The notes under the pieces are model-generated. The model saw only the letters and a program-made list of their open reading frames with translations. It searched no databases and was not told where the DNA came from. This document shows, piece after piece, positions 36,163 through 45,520 of a stretch of 57,314 nucleotides of DNA. Positions within the stretch are counted from its first letter, which is position 1. Each line of letters starts with the position of its first letter. A program made the position numbers and the translations under genes. The DNA comes from Gemmatimonadales bacterium. Its GTDB lineage: Bacteria; Gemmatimonadota; Gemmatimonadetes; Palauibacterales; Palauibacteraceae. The stretch lies in NCBI GenBank assembly GCA_009840115.1, contig VXOJ01000050.1, positions 1 through 57,314 on the forward strand. The letters are read 5' to 3'.

Positions 36163-38976
36163 ATGTCACGCGGAATTCGTCTGAAGGCGCTCTGCGCCGC
36201 GCTCTTCATCCTTTCCGCCGCCAATCTGGCGGCACAGGAGACCGCGACCGTTACGGGCCGGGTGACCGATGACCTGGGCGCCGGCGTCGCCGGTGCGGCG
36301 GTGGTGGTCACGCACGATTTGACCGGGGTCCAGACGGGCGCGCTGTCCGGGAGCGATGGCGCGTTCCAGGTGGAGGGCGTTCGTCCCGGCGGGCCGTACA
36401 CCGTCTCGGTGACCCTGATCGGATACGGACGGGAGTCCGAGACCGAAGTCTCGCTGGCGGCCGGCCAGTCCCTGGCGCTGAACTTCAGCCTGAGCCAGGA
36501 GGCGATCGCCCTCGATGCCCTCGAGGTCTTCGCCACCCGGGCACAGGACCGGCAGACGCCGGTGGCGTTCACCAACGTGAGCAAGACGCAGATCCAGAAC
36601 CAGCTGGGCTCGAGGGATCTGCCGCTGGTGCTGAACGTGACCCCGAGCGTCTACGCGACCCAGCAGGGGGGCGGTGCCGGCGACGCGCGCATCAACGTGC
36701 GCGGCTTCAACCAGCGCAACACCGCCGTGATGATCAACGGCGTGCCCGTCAACGACATGGAGAACGGGTGGGTCTACTGGTCCAACTGGGACGGCCTGGG
36801 CGATGCCGCAACGAGCATCCAGCTCCAGCGCGGCCTCTCGGCGGTCAACCTCGCCACGCCGTCGATCGGTGGCACGATCAACGTCATCACGGATCCCGCG
36901 GCCGAGGGTGCGGGGCTCACGTACAAGCAGGAGTTCGGGCTCGGCAGCCTGAACGACGACGGCGGCTGGGGGCTCGGCGGCAACATGCTGAAGGAGACCG
37001 TGGTCGTGAACACGGGGCCGATGGGAGCGTTTGCCGCCACGGGTTCCGTCGTGCGCAAGACCGGGGGCGGGATGTACAGGGGCTTCGTGGGCGGCGACGC
37101 CACGTGGACCGACGCCTGGGCCTACTACCTGGCCACGTCGTTCCAGGTGAACGCCAACAACCGGCTCGAGGCCTACGCGGTCGGCGCGCCGCAGCGGCAC
37201 GGCCAGAACATCTACAAGCTCAACCTGGCAAGCCTCGACGCGGACTATGCGCGCTCGCTCGACGGATTCGACGCCGGGGCGTTCGAGAAGTTCCCCGAGG
37301 TGGGCAGGGGCCGGAGCCCGAACGTAGCCCCGGTGAGCAGCAGCTACAGCGGCACCCAGTACAACAGCACGGGCCCGGACTCGGGACGGAGAGGCCGCTT
37401 CGCCGAGAACTTCATCAACGAGCGCGAGAACTACTTCCACAAGCCGCAGGTCAACCTGAACTGGTACTCCTACTTCGGGGATGGACTGAGCCTGACCACC
37501 GTGGGGTATTTCTCCGGCGGCGCCGGAGGAGGTACGGGTACCCTCGGATCGCTGAGGTGGAACTTCGATTACGGCCAGCGCATCCCGGACTGGGATGCCA
37601 CCATCGCGAGGAATCGGGATGAAGCCAACGGATCCCGGGGCATCCTTCGCAACTCGGTGAACAACCAGTCGACCTGGGGCGCCATCTCCAAGCTGCGGAA
37701 GACCTTCGATGGGGGCCTGACCACCGAGGTCGGCGTCGACTGGCGCACGGCCAACATCGCGCACTACCGGGAGGTGCGCGACCTGCTGGGTGGCACCCAC
37801 TTCGAGTGCTCCGGCAGAAACCGCTGCACCCCCTCCGACTTCTGGACCGAGGCCGAGCACAACCGCAATCTCGGCGACAAGATCCACTATCACAACGAGA
37901 ACACGGTGGACTGGCTGGGCGCCTACGCACAGGCCGAAAAGACCTCCCGCGGGGGGTCACTCTACGGCATGGTCGGATGGGCCCAGAATTCCTACACCTT
38001 CGTGGACTTCTTCAAGTCCGACCCCAGCGGCGGAAACCTCCAGCTCGAGAGCGGCAATCTCTCCGGCTATCAGATCAAGGGTGGCGCGGTTCGCAATCTC
38101 AACGACGAGTGGTCCGTGTTCGGGAACGCGGGCATCGTCTCCAAGGTGCCGATCTTTGACGGCGTGATCGACGACAACAACGGCACGCTTCACGACGATC
38201 CGCAGAACGAGGACTTCCTCTCGTTCGAGGTGGGGACACAGTTCCGTTCCACCACCCGCGCGGTCTCGCTGGACGTCAACCTCTACCACACCACGTGGAG
38301 GAATCGGACGGAGAGGGGCTTCGTCCGCGACCTGGGCGGCGTCGAGGGCGTGGATGGGCTGGTCACCCTGCTGGGGGTGGACGCGCGGCACATGGGCATC
38401 GAAGCCGAGGCGGCCTGGCAGCCGAGCAACTTCGTGCGCTTCGACGGCGCGCTCTCGATCGGCAACTGGACGTATCTGGAGGACGCGACCGGTTTCTACC
38501 GCGCCGACGACCGAACCACCGAGTCGGTGTACGTCGACTTCTACATCGAAGGTCTCAAGGTGGCCGATGCGCCTCAGCGGCAGCTGGCCCTCAGCGCGTC
38601 GGTCTATCCGTCGGACGGCGCCCACGTGTCGTTGGTCGGCAAGTTCTTCGGCAACCACTACGCGGCGTTCAATCACCTGAACCGCAGCGATCCGGGCGAG
38701 AGGGGCATCCAGTCCTGGCAGCCCCCGGGCTATTCGGTCCTCGACCTGCACCTCTCGTATGCGCTCGGCGACATCATCCCGATCGCCGGCGGGGCGGGCG
38801 TGCGCGTCTTCGCCAACGTGTACAACCTCCTCGACGCGACCTACATCCAGGATGCCACCGACGCCTCGCAGTTCAACAGCTACTTCGAGGACGGCGACGT
38901 TCACGATGCGGACTCGGCCGAGGTCTTCCTCGGCTATCCGCGGAACCTGAACGTGGGGTTCCAGGTCACGTTCTAG
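36163..38976 (+). CDS. TonB-dependent receptor with N-terminal carboxypeptidase-regulatory-like domain
   Basis: 937 residues. Signal peptide (LKALCAALFILSAANLAAQ); a beta-sandwich regulatory domain at about 26-110 (TATVTGRVTDDLGAGVAGAAVVV...GAFQVEGVRPGGPYTVSVTLIGYG); the plug domain (DLPLVLNVTPSVYA, ARINVRGFNQRNTAVMINGVPVNDMENGWVYWSNWDG, SIGGTINVITD); then a beta-barrel ending in GFQVTF with the terminal aromatic residue needed for outer-membrane assembly. The architecture is common in the FCB group. No SusD-like partner or TonB/ExbBD gene is adjacent. Substrate unknown. Confidence 0.95.
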   Translation: MSRGIRLKALCAALFILSAANLAAQETATVTGRVTDDLGAGVAGAAVVVTHDLTGVQTGALSGSDGAFQVEGVRPGGPYTVSVTLIGYGRESETEVSLAAGQSLALNFSLSQEAIALDALEVFATRAQDRQTPVAFTNVSKTQIQNQLGSRDLPLVLNVTPSVYATQQGGGAGDARINVRGFNQRNTAVMINGVPVNDMENGWVYWSNWDGLGDAATSIQLQRGLSAVNLATPSIGGTINVITDPAAEGAGLTYKQEFGLGSLNDDGGWGLGGNMLKETVVVNTGPMGAFAATGSVVRKTGGGMYRGFVGGDATWTDAWAYYLATSFQVNANNRLEAYAVGAPQRHGQNIYKLNLASLDADYARSLDGFDAGAFEKFPEVGRGRSPNVAPVSSSYSGTQYNSTGPDSGRRGRFAENFINERENYFHKPQVNLNWYSYFGDGLSLTTVGYFSGGAGGGTGTLGSLRWNFDYGQRIPDWDATIARNRDEANGSRGILRNSVNNQSTWGAISKLRKTFDGGLTTEVGVDWRTANIAHYREVRDLLGGTHFECSGRNRCTPSDFWTEAEHNRNLGDKIHYHNENTVDWLGAYAQAEKTSRGGSLYGMVGWAQNSYTFVDFFKSDPSGGNLQLESGNLSGYQIKGGAVRNLNDEWSVFGNAGIVSKVPIFDGVIDDNNGTLHDDPQNEDFLSFEVGTQFRSTTRAVSLDVNLYHTTWRNRTERGFVRDLGGVEGVDGLVTLLGVDARHMGIEAEAAWQPSNFVRFDGALSIGNWTYLEDATGFYRADDRTTESVYVDFYIEGLKVADAPQRQLALSASVYPSDGAHVSLVGKFFGNHYAAFNHLNRSDPGERGIQSWQPPGYSVLDLHLSYALGDIIPIAGGAGVRVFANVYNLLDATYIQDATDASQFNSYFEDGDVHDADSAEVFLGYPRNLNVGFQVTF

Positions 38977-39004
38977 CGGAGGGGATCCGGGACTCGAACG
39001 GAAA

Positions 39005-39036
39005 ACGGCCCCGTCGGCAGATGCCGGCGGGGCCGT
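39005..39036. terminator. bidirectional intrinsic terminator between the TonB receptor and fbp
   Basis: ACGGCCCCGTCGGC, an AGAT loop, then GCCGGCGGGGCCGT form a 14-bp stem with one T-G wobble. It sits between the convergent ends of the receptor gene (38976) and fbp (39049). On the minus strand it is followed by TTTT, so it fits best as the fbp terminator while also blocking read-through from the plus strand. Confidence 0.8.
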
Positions 39037-39048
39037 TCGCCATCCCGG

Positions 39049-40050
39049 TCAGTCGTCGGCCAGGTAGCGGCCCGCCATCTCCACGAGGTCGGGGGCGCCG
39101 AGGAAGGTCGGCACGCGGTGGTGGAGCCCCTCGGGCTCGATGTCGAGGATGCGCCGGCGGCCATCGGTGGCGAGGCCGCCCGCCTGCTCGCAGATCATGG
39201 CCATCGGGGCCACCTCGTACAGCAGGCGCAGCTTCCCCTCCGGCTTCGCGACGGTCCCCGGGTACATGAAGATCCCACCGCGCAGGAGCGTGCGGTGGAA
39301 GTCCGCGACCATGGACCCGACGTAGCGCGCGGAGAACGACGGCGCGTCGGGGGGCGGCTGCCGGAGCCGCTCCACGAGCCGCTGCTGACCCGGCGTCCAC
39401 TTGTCGAAGTAGGCCTCGTTGATGCTGTAGATGTTCTTGCCGGGCGAGGGAATGCGCAGGTTCCGGTACGAGAGGAGGAACTCCCCGATCCCCGGGTCGA
39501 GCGTGAAGCCGTGCACGCCCCTCCCCGTCGTGAAGACGAGCATGGTGGAGGAGCCGTAGAGGACGTAGCCCGCCGCGACCTGTTCGGATCCCGGCTGAAG
39601 CAGGTCGCGCCGCCGCACCCTGGTCCCGTCGCTCCGCTTGCGGTAGACGGAGAAGATCGTCCCCACCGAGATGTTCACGTCGATGTTGGAACTCCCGTCG
39701 AGCGGGTCGAACGCGATGATGTACGGTCCGGGGTCGCGCGATTCGGGGACATGGACGAACCCCTCCTCTTCCTCGGACACCATGCCGCTCAGGCTGCCGC
39801 AGCGCCGCAGCAGGTTCAGCAGGACGTCGTTCGCGTAGTCGTCCAGCTTTTGCACTTCCTCGTCGTGCACGTTCGTGCTCCCGATCACGCCGAGGATGTC
39901 GATGAGCCCGGCGCGATTCACGGCCGCGGAGATGACCTTCGCGGCGAGGTTGATCTGGAGCAGGATGTCCGTGAAGGCGCCCGTGGCTTCGGGGTATTCG
40001 CGCTCCTGCTCGGCGATGAAGTGCTCGACGGTGACGATGGATCCGGTCAA
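39049..40050 (-). CDS. fbp: class 1 fructose-1,6-bisphosphatase
   Basis: 333 residues. Contains IDILGVIGSTNVHDEEVQKLDDYAND, SEEEEGFVHV, the metal-binding IIAFDPLDGSSNIDVNISVGTIFSVY, AAGYVLYGSSTMLVFTTGRGVHGFTLD, YVGSMVADFHRTLLRGGIFMYPG and KLRLLYEVAPMAMICEQAGG. Gluconeogenic hydrolysis of fructose-1,6-bisphosphate. Start is TTG 40050 (no ATG or GTG in a suitable place), supported by GGAG about 6 nt upstream and correct family length. It stands between the terminator and comEC. Confidence 0.95.
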   Translation of the reverse strand: MTGSIVTVEHFIAEQEREYPEATGAFTDILLQINLAAKVISAAVNRAGLIDILGVIGSTNVHDEEVQKLDDYANDVLLNLLRRCGSLSGMVSEEEEGFVHVPESRDPGPYIIAFDPLDGSSNIDVNISVGTIFSVYRKRSDGTRVRRRDLLQPGSEQVAAGYVLYGSSTMLVFTTGRGVHGFTLDPGIGEFLLSYRNLRIPSPGKNIYSINEAYFDKWTPGQQRLVERLRQPPPDAPSFSARYVGSMVADFHRTLLRGGIFMYPGTVAKPEGKLRLLYEVAPMAMICEQAGGLATDGRRRILDIEPEGLHHRVPTFLGAPDLVEMAGRYLADD

Positions 40051-40110
40051 GGTGGCTCCGCGGAAGTCGGGGGGGTGGGCTGAGAGGTTACCGGGGGGCG
40101 GTTTTTCGCG

Positions 40111-42456
40111 TCAAGGCGGGTCCGCGATCCTCCAGCCGCGCGCGTCGACCTCGATGCACAGGGGGCCGGCGAGATCGGTCCGCCACACCCGCGACACCCG
40201 GGCGGAGTCGAGTCGCGCCAGCGTCACGGCGTGCGGGTGCCCGTGCCGGTTCCCTCGCCCCGCCGAGATCACGGCGATGTCAGGGTCCGTCGCCTCCAGC
40301 CACTCGACGGAACTGGAGGTCCGGCTGCCGTGGTGGCCGAGCTTGAGGAGGTCCGCCTCCGGCCGACGCGGCGTGAGGCGCTCCAGGATCTCGCGTTCGA
40401 CGTCGACGCCTGCGTCGCCCGTGTTCACGTAGCGGAAGCCGCCGATCGTGAGACGGAACGAGAGGGAGCCCTCGTTCGCGTCCGAGCCGGCCGGGCCGTG
40501 GGGCCACAGAATCTCGAGTTCGACATCGTCGATGCGGAGGCGGTCTCCGGCGCGGGGCGCGTGCCAGGACGCGCCCTCCTCCTGAAGCCGTTCGAGGAAG
40601 GCCAGGTAGGAGGCGCTGGGTTCCGGGACGCCCGGATCGAATACGCGGCGGACCCGGAAGGCCTCGAACACCGCCGCGGCGCCGCCGAAGTGGTCGAGGT
40701 GGGGATGGGAGATCGCGAGCAGCTCCACGGTCCGGGCGCCCTTGCCGCGCAGGAAGGGCACGACGACGCGGCTTCCCGCGTCGGCCATCGGCGGGCCGGA
40801 TGCCGTGCCGGCCGTCGCGAAAGCCGAGCCCGGGCCCGCGTCGAAGACGAGCCATCGGCCGGCGCCGGTCCGCACGACGGCGGCGTCGCCCTGCCCCACG
40901 GCGAGGGTGCAGACGAGCGCCGTGCCCCGGTCGAGGCCGGCCCGGACGAGGGGCCAGGCGACGGTGAGTGCGAGCACGGCGCCGACCGAGAGGAGGCCGA
41001 GGCCGCGCCGGGCGCGCGTCCGGTCGAGCGCGAGGGCGCCGAGCGCGGCCGCGACCGCCCACGCGCGGGGGCCGAGGCCGGGGCCCGTCCAGCTCAGCGG
41101 GAGCCCCGCGAAGAAGGCCGCGATCGCCGCGAGGCCGGCGAGCGCCGTGTCCGCGGCGCCGGCGAACAGCATCCAGAGACCCCACGGCAGGATCAGCGTG
41201 AGCGCGAGGGCGGGAAGCGCGAGACTCACGACCGCGCCCGCCACCACGCTGGCCGGGATCGAGGCGATGACGATGCGGTCGAAGTGGAAGGCCGCGATGG
41301 GCGCGGTGACGAGGAACGCGCCGCAGCTCACGGCGAGCGCCCGCCCGATGCCGCGCAGGCGTCGAGAGGAGAGCGGACGCGGCAGCGGGGCGCGTCCCCC
41401 GAGCACGACGCCCGTGAACCCGGCGAACGAGAGCTGAAAGCCCACGTCCGTGACGATGAGCGGGTCGGCCAGGATGGCGAGCATCGCCGCGAGCGCCGCG
41501 AGGTCGCCGATGCGGGCGGGGCGGGCCCGGCGGAAGGCGAGCGCCCAGCCCCAGAACATCAGCGCCGCCCGCACGGCCGACGGGGGCGCACCGATGAGGC
41601 ACACGTACGCGCTCGTGCAGGCGGCGGCGTAGAGGAGCCGGCGGGGACCGTGCACGCGCAGGCCGATGAGCCAGGAGAGCGAGGCGCCGATGAGGCCGAC
41701 GTGGAGCCCGGAGATCGCGAGCAGGTGGATGATCCCGGCCCCGACGAACGCCTCTCTCGTCGCGGGGTCGAGGGTGCTGCGGTCGGCGAGCAGCAGGGCC
41801 CTGCCGATGGCCCGGTGCCCGGGCGCGAGCCGGGCGTCGAGCCGGGCGAGCAGCCGGGCGCGCCATTCGATGATCCAGCGGCCGGGGCCGCGCGGGCCCA
41901 CCGCGTGCGCGGGGACATCCAGCGGCTCCAGCGTCGCGCCGCCGATCCAGCCCAGCGTCGCGGGCAGACGGGGCAGCCGCGCCCGTCCCGCATCCGGGTC
42001 CGTCCCGCCCGCCGTGCGCCACGTGCCCCGGGCGAGCACCGCCGCGCCCGCCTCCCGCCCCGCTCCGGGCCGCACGAAGGCGCGCACCGCGTCCAGGCGG
42101 CAAATCCGCCCCCCCGAGACGATGCGGACGTCGCGGATCGACACCCGGACCGGGCCGGCACCCCGGCCCGCCTGCCGCGCCGGCACCGCGTCGGCGAGCG
42201 TGCCGACCGCCGCGGCCGGCGCCCCCGCCTCGAGCGTGGTCACGCAGGCCCCCCGCGCCGCCACCCCGACCGGCAGACCCGCCAGCAGCCCGGCCACGGC
42301 GGCGAGCGCCAACGAGAGGCCCACCGTGGCGCGCGGCGCGCCGCCGGCGGCCCGCAGCGCGGCCCGGCCGACGATGACGCAAACGAGTCCCGCCACGATC
42401 GCCGCGGGAGCGTGGAGAGCGACGGCGTCGGCCCGGGCGAGCGCGAGGCCGGCCAC
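40111..42456 (-). CDS. comEC: ComEC/Rec2 family DNA-uptake membrane protein
   Basis: 781 residues. The Ala/Leu-rich N-terminus has 2-3 TM helices and an OB-like soluble segment. The Competence domain (HLLAISGLHVGLIGASLSWLIGL, PSAVRAALMFWGWALAF, DVGFQLSFAGFTGVVL) gives many TM helices. The C-terminal metallo-beta-lactamase domain has ISHPHLDHFGGAAAVFE, YVNTGDAGVDVER and DLLKLGHHGSRTSS. Forms the inner-membrane channel for transforming DNA. GTG 42456 is the first standard start in frame; the reading frame continues upstream with only CTG codons, so the true start may be slightly earlier. No other competence genes are seen here. Confidence 0.93.
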   Translation of the reverse strand: MAGLALARADAVALHAPAAIVAGLVCVIVGRAALRAAGGAPRATVGLSLALAAVAGLLAGLPVGVAARGACVTTLEAGAPAAAVGTLADAVPARQAGRGAGPVRVSIRDVRIVSGGRICRLDAVRAFVRPGAGREAGAAVLARGTWRTAGGTDPDAGRARLPRLPATLGWIGGATLEPLDVPAHAVGPRGPGRWIIEWRARLLARLDARLAPGHRAIGRALLLADRSTLDPATREAFVGAGIIHLLAISGLHVGLIGASLSWLIGLRVHGPRRLLYAAACTSAYVCLIGAPPSAVRAALMFWGWALAFRRARPARIGDLAALAAMLAILADPLIVTDVGFQLSFAGFTGVVLGGRAPLPRPLSSRRLRGIGRALAVSCGAFLVTAPIAAFHFDRIVIASIPASVVAGAVVSLALPALALTLILPWGLWMLFAGAADTALAGLAAIAAFFAGLPLSWTGPGLGPRAWAVAAALGALALDRTRARRGLGLLSVGAVLALTVAWPLVRAGLDRGTALVCTLAVGQGDAAVVRTGAGRWLVFDAGPGSAFATAGTASGPPMADAGSRVVVPFLRGKGARTVELLAISHPHLDHFGGAAAVFEAFRVRRVFDPGVPEPSASYLAFLERLQEEGASWHAPRAGDRLRIDDVELEILWPHGPAGSDANEGSLSFRLTIGGFRYVNTGDAGVDVEREILERLTPRRPEADLLKLGHHGSRTSSSVEWLEATDPDIAVISAGRGNRHGHPHAVTLARLDSARVSRVWRTDLAGPLCIEVDARGWRIADPP

Positions 42457-42571
42457 ATCCCCGGCGGCGAGCGCCAGGGCCGTCAGAAGCAGGGGCGACA
42501 GCGAGTGGGACGTCGATCAGCCTCCGGGCGCAGGGTACACCCCTACGCTCGGAGAGGGCGTCAACCGTCCA

Positions 42572-42937
42572 TCAAAGGAGGGGACTCGGCTCCGATCGCT
42601 CCGGCGGGTCGGCGGGCTCCGCCGCGGCCGGGGACTCCACGTCGGCCGGCGACTCCACCTCGGGCGGGAACTCCGCCGCGACCGGCGGCTCGTACGCGCG
42701 GCGCGCCGACGCCGCCCGGTCCGCCAGGCGCCGGGCCCGGCGCTCGGCCCGCCACGCGAGCAGGCCCGAGAGGCCCATCCCCCCGAGGATGCAGGCGAAG
42801 ACGACGAGCGGGAGCGGCGCGCGAATGCGGAGGAAGGGCAGCACGACGTTGACGATTTCGCTCCCGTTCCGCACCGAAAACCAGAACGCGGCGAGGATGA
42901 CGACGACGAAGGCGAGGAGCCGCATCACGAAGCGCAT
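42572..42937 (-). CDS. LapA (DUF1049) domain membrane protein
   Basis: 121 residues. Two TM helices (LLAFVVVILAAFWFSVRN and PLVVFACILGGMGLSGLLAW) separated by the DUF1049-typical segment GSEIVNVVLPFLRIRAPLPL, then a cytoplasmic basic helix and an acidic Pro/Glu/Ala-rich tail. Related LapA proteins act with LapB in control of lipopolysaccharide assembly, but this small domain is widespread and the role here is not fixed. Its ATG overlaps the miaB stop (TGATG), so it is coupled to miaB. Confidence 0.78.
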   Translation of the reverse strand: MRFVMRLLAFVVVILAAFWFSVRNGSEIVNVVLPFLRIRAPLPLVVFACILGGMGLSGLLAWRAERRARRLADRAASARRAYEPPVAAEFPPEVESPADVESPAAAEPADPPERSEPSPLL

Positions 42938-44316
42938 CAGCAGGGCTGCCCCATGAAGGTCGCGCCGGTCGTCCCCGTGAGCCGCACCTGCGCGTACGTA
43001 CCGATCCGACAGGGGTCTCCGGGGAAGGCGACGACCTTGTTCTGCTCCGTCCTGCCGAGCACGTCGCCCGGCGAGCGCGCGGAGCGCTCGATCAGCACCT
43101 CGCGCCGCGAACCCACCTCGGACTCGTTGATCTCGCGCTGGATCGCGCGGTGCTCGCCGATCAGGCGTTCCAGCCGCTCCGAACCCACCTCGTCCGGCAC
43201 GAAATCCGGGACCGGGAAGCGCGTGGCCGGCGTCCCTTCGCGCAGCGAGTACTTGTACAGGTAGGCGTCGTCGAATCGCACGTCCCGCATCAGATCCAGC
43301 GTGGCCTCGAAGTCCGCCTCCGTCTCCCCGGGGAACCCGACGATCACATCCGTGGAGAGGGCGATGCCGGGCACCTCGCGGCGCGCGGTCTCGACCTTCT
43401 CGAGAAACCCTTCACTCGTGTAGCGCCGGACCATGCGCTTGAGGATGCGGTCGGAGCCCGATTGAACGGGAAGGTGGAGCTGGCGGCAGACCGTCGGCTC
43501 CCCCGCCATCACCCCGAGCAGTTCCGGCGTCACGTCGTTGGGATGGGGGGAGGTGAAACGGACGCGGCGGATGCCGTCCACGCGGCTCACCGCCCGCAGC
43601 AGCGTCGCGAAGTTCCAGTCTCCGGACTCGTACGAGTTCACGGTCTGTCCGAGGAGCACGACCTCGCTGAACCCGTCATCCGCGGCGCGCCGGGTCTCGG
43701 CCAGCACCGCCTCGGGCGTCCGGTTCTTCTCGGGTCCCCTCACATAGGGCACGATGCAGAAGGTGCAGCGGTGGTCGCAGCCGCGCTGGACCGTGATCCA
43801 CGCGCTCACGCCTTCCCGCCTCACGCTGTCCACGCCCTCGTAGTTCTCTTCCGCGTCGAGCCCGAGCAGCGTCTGTCCGCGCTCGATCGCGTTCGCCCGG
43901 ATCGAACCGATGAGGTCCGGGAGGGCGCGGTAGGCATCCGGTCCGGCCACCAGGTCGACGCCCGCCGCCTCCTCGATGAGCCGCGGGCCCAGCCGCTGCG
44001 CCATGCACCCCGTCACGCCCAGCACGAGGCCGGCGTGCCGCTTGCGGTGGCGTTGCAGCTCACCGATTCGGCCGCGGACGCGCTGTTCCGCGTGCTCGCG
44101 AATCGCGCAGGTGTTCACGAGGATCACATCGGCGCGCTCGGGCGCGTCCACGCTCACGTAGCCTTCGTCGACGAGCAGCCCCTCCATCAACTCGGTGTCG
44201 TTGATGTTCATCTGACACCCGTAGGTCTCGATGTAGACCCGCCCCCCGAGCGGGCGGGGGTCGCGGGGGCGATCGGCGCCGGGCGTCTTCAGCGTGACGA
44301 GCTTCGTCCCCTCCAT
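42937..44316 (-). CDS. miaB: tRNA-2-methylthio-N6-dimethylallyladenosine synthase
   Basis: 459 residues. N-terminal UPF0004 domain with the auxiliary cluster cysteines (YIETYGCQMNINDTELM at Cys34, LVNTCAIREHAEQRV, GVTGCMAQR). Radical-SAM domain with VQRGCDHRCTFCIVPYVRGPEKNR (CxxxCxxC), VVLLGQTVNSYESG, RFTSPHPNDV and PVQSGSDRILKRMVRRYT. C-terminal TRAM domain (GTYAQVRLTGTTGATFMGQ). Methylthiolates i6A37 of tRNAs. The cluster motifs and SPHPND segment fit MiaB rather than MtaB or RimO. Confidence 0.96.
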   Translation of the reverse strand: MEGTKLVTLKTPGADRPRDPRPLGGRVYIETYGCQMNINDTELMEGLLVDEGYVSVDAPERADVILVNTCAIREHAEQRVRGRIGELQRHRKRHAGLVLGVTGCMAQRLGPRLIEEAAGVDLVAGPDAYRALPDLIGSIRANAIERGQTLLGLDAEENYEGVDSVRREGVSAWITVQRGCDHRCTFCIVPYVRGPEKNRTPEAVLAETRRAADDGFSEVVLLGQTVNSYESGDWNFATLLRAVSRVDGIRRVRFTSPHPNDVTPELLGVMAGEPTVCRQLHLPVQSGSDRILKRMVRRYTSEGFLEKVETARREVPGIALSTDVIVGFPGETEADFEATLDLMRDVRFDDAYLYKYSLREGTPATRFPVPDFVPDEVGSERLERLIGEHRAIQREINESEVGSRREVLIERSARSPGDVLGRTEQNKVVAFPGDPCRIGTYAQVRLTGTTGATFMGQPC

Positions 44317-44323
44317 GGGCGGC

Positions 44324-45520
44324 TCAGCGCTGCCGGAGGGAAAAGGAGACGGTGACGCGCCGGAAGCTCTCCGCGAAGCCGGCCGCCGCGACGTCGCCGC
44401 GCGATCCGCTCTCGAAGGCGAGGTCGAATACGGCCAGTCCCTCCTGGAACTCCCAGCCGAAGCCGCCGGTGAAGGCGGACTCTTCGAGCGCTTCGGCGCC
44501 CCGGCTGAAGGGGAGGCCCGTCCGCCGCCATCCGGCCCGAACCGGCAACCTGCCGCCGAGCAGGGAGAGCGCGCCGTATTCGATCCCGCCGCCCAGCCAG
44601 GCGATGTCGTGCGACCGGAACGCGGAGCCGGCCGCCGCGGTACGCGACCCCACGGCCGACCACCCGGCCCGGCCGCCGCCGGCGGTGACGAGGAACTGGT
44701 CCGTCACGCGCACGCTGCCGCCGAGTTGGATCGAGGTCGGCAGGTCGAACTCCGCCTCGGGTTCTTCCGCCGCTTCGGGGGTCGCGTACAGCGTTCCTCC
44801 CGTGCCGAGCGACACCCCCGCCACGACGCGGTCTCCCAGCTGAATCGACCCGCCCGCCCGGAAGCGCCAGGCTCGCCACGACAGCTCCCTCGCCCCCACG
44901 ATGCCGCCGAGCGCGGGCGCTCCTCCGATCGGATCGTCGAACTTTCGGAAGAACGACTGCCGCAGCGAGCCGGTCAGCCGCTGCGCCGAGACCCCGAGGC
45001 CCAGCGGCCCCAGGCGACGCGCAAGCGACGCGTCGATCGTGCTGATCCCGCCGTTGTGTTCCCGCGTCTCCTCGTAGGGAACCGCGCCGTCGTTCAGCCG
45101 CAGCGTGTCCTGCAGGATGTTGGACCAGTCCTGATCGAACTCGCCGCCGAAGGCCAGGCTGAAGGCCCAGTCGTTGTAGGGGACGAGCGCGCGGATCGTG
45201 GTGAAGCGCCCGCGTCCCGTGTTGAGCGACGTGCCGCCGCCCTCGAGCGTCACGCCCTCGCTGGCCAGCGAGACGGAGAAGCCGGGTTCGGCGTGAAGGA
45301 GAAGGTCCGCCGGGTTCGTGACGCTGTACGATCCGCCGAGCAGGCCGGAGCCCGAACCGCCGAGCGCCGCCGACCGGCCATCCACCGGCGCGACGGGATA
45401 GCCGAGGCCGAGCGCCGTGAGCGGCGTCTGGGCGACGAGGGCGACGGGCGCAGCCGCCAGCGCCGCCAGCGCCAACCCGGCCCGGACCCACCCCCGGAAC
45501 CCTCGGACGGTCGGCATCAC
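44324..45520 (-). CDS. predicted outer-membrane beta-barrel protein
   Basis: 398 residues with a signal peptide (AGLALAALAAAPVALVAQT), then TALGLGYPVAPVDGRSAALGGSGSGLLGGSYSVTNPADLL, resembling the N-terminus of PorV/FadL-like barrels in FCB bacteria. After that, alternating amphipathic strands run to the C-terminus (RRVTVSFSLRQR). Rich in Gly, Ser and aromatic residues. Function unknown. It overlaps the upstream lipoprotein gene by 4 nt, so the two are probably made together and may interact at the outer membrane. Confidence 0.72.
   Translation of the reverse strand: MMPTVRGFRGWVRAGLALAALAAAPVALVAQTPLTALGLGYPVAPVDGRSAALGGSGSGLLGGSYSVTNPADLLLHAEPGFSVSLASEGVTLEGGGTSLNTGRGRFTTIRALVPYNDWAFSLAFGGEFDQDWSNILQDTLRLNDGAVPYEETREHNGGISTIDASLARRLGPLGLGVSAQRLTGSLRQSFFRKFDDPIGGAPALGGIVGARELSWRAWRFRAGGSIQLGDRVVAGVSLGTGGTLYATPEAAEEPEAEFDLPTSIQLGGSVRVTDQFLVTAGGGRAGWSAVGSRTAAAGSAFRSHDIAWLGGGIEYGALSLLGGRLPVRAGWRRTGLPFSRGAEALEESAFTGGFGWEFQEGLAVFDLAFESGSRGDVAAAGFAESFRRVTVSFSLRQR

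Noticed and set aside
40231..42852. 873-codon open frame antisense to comEC
   Set aside because: The antisense product is low-complexity (Arg/Gly/Glu-rich), and comEC motifs on the minus strand are unambiguous.
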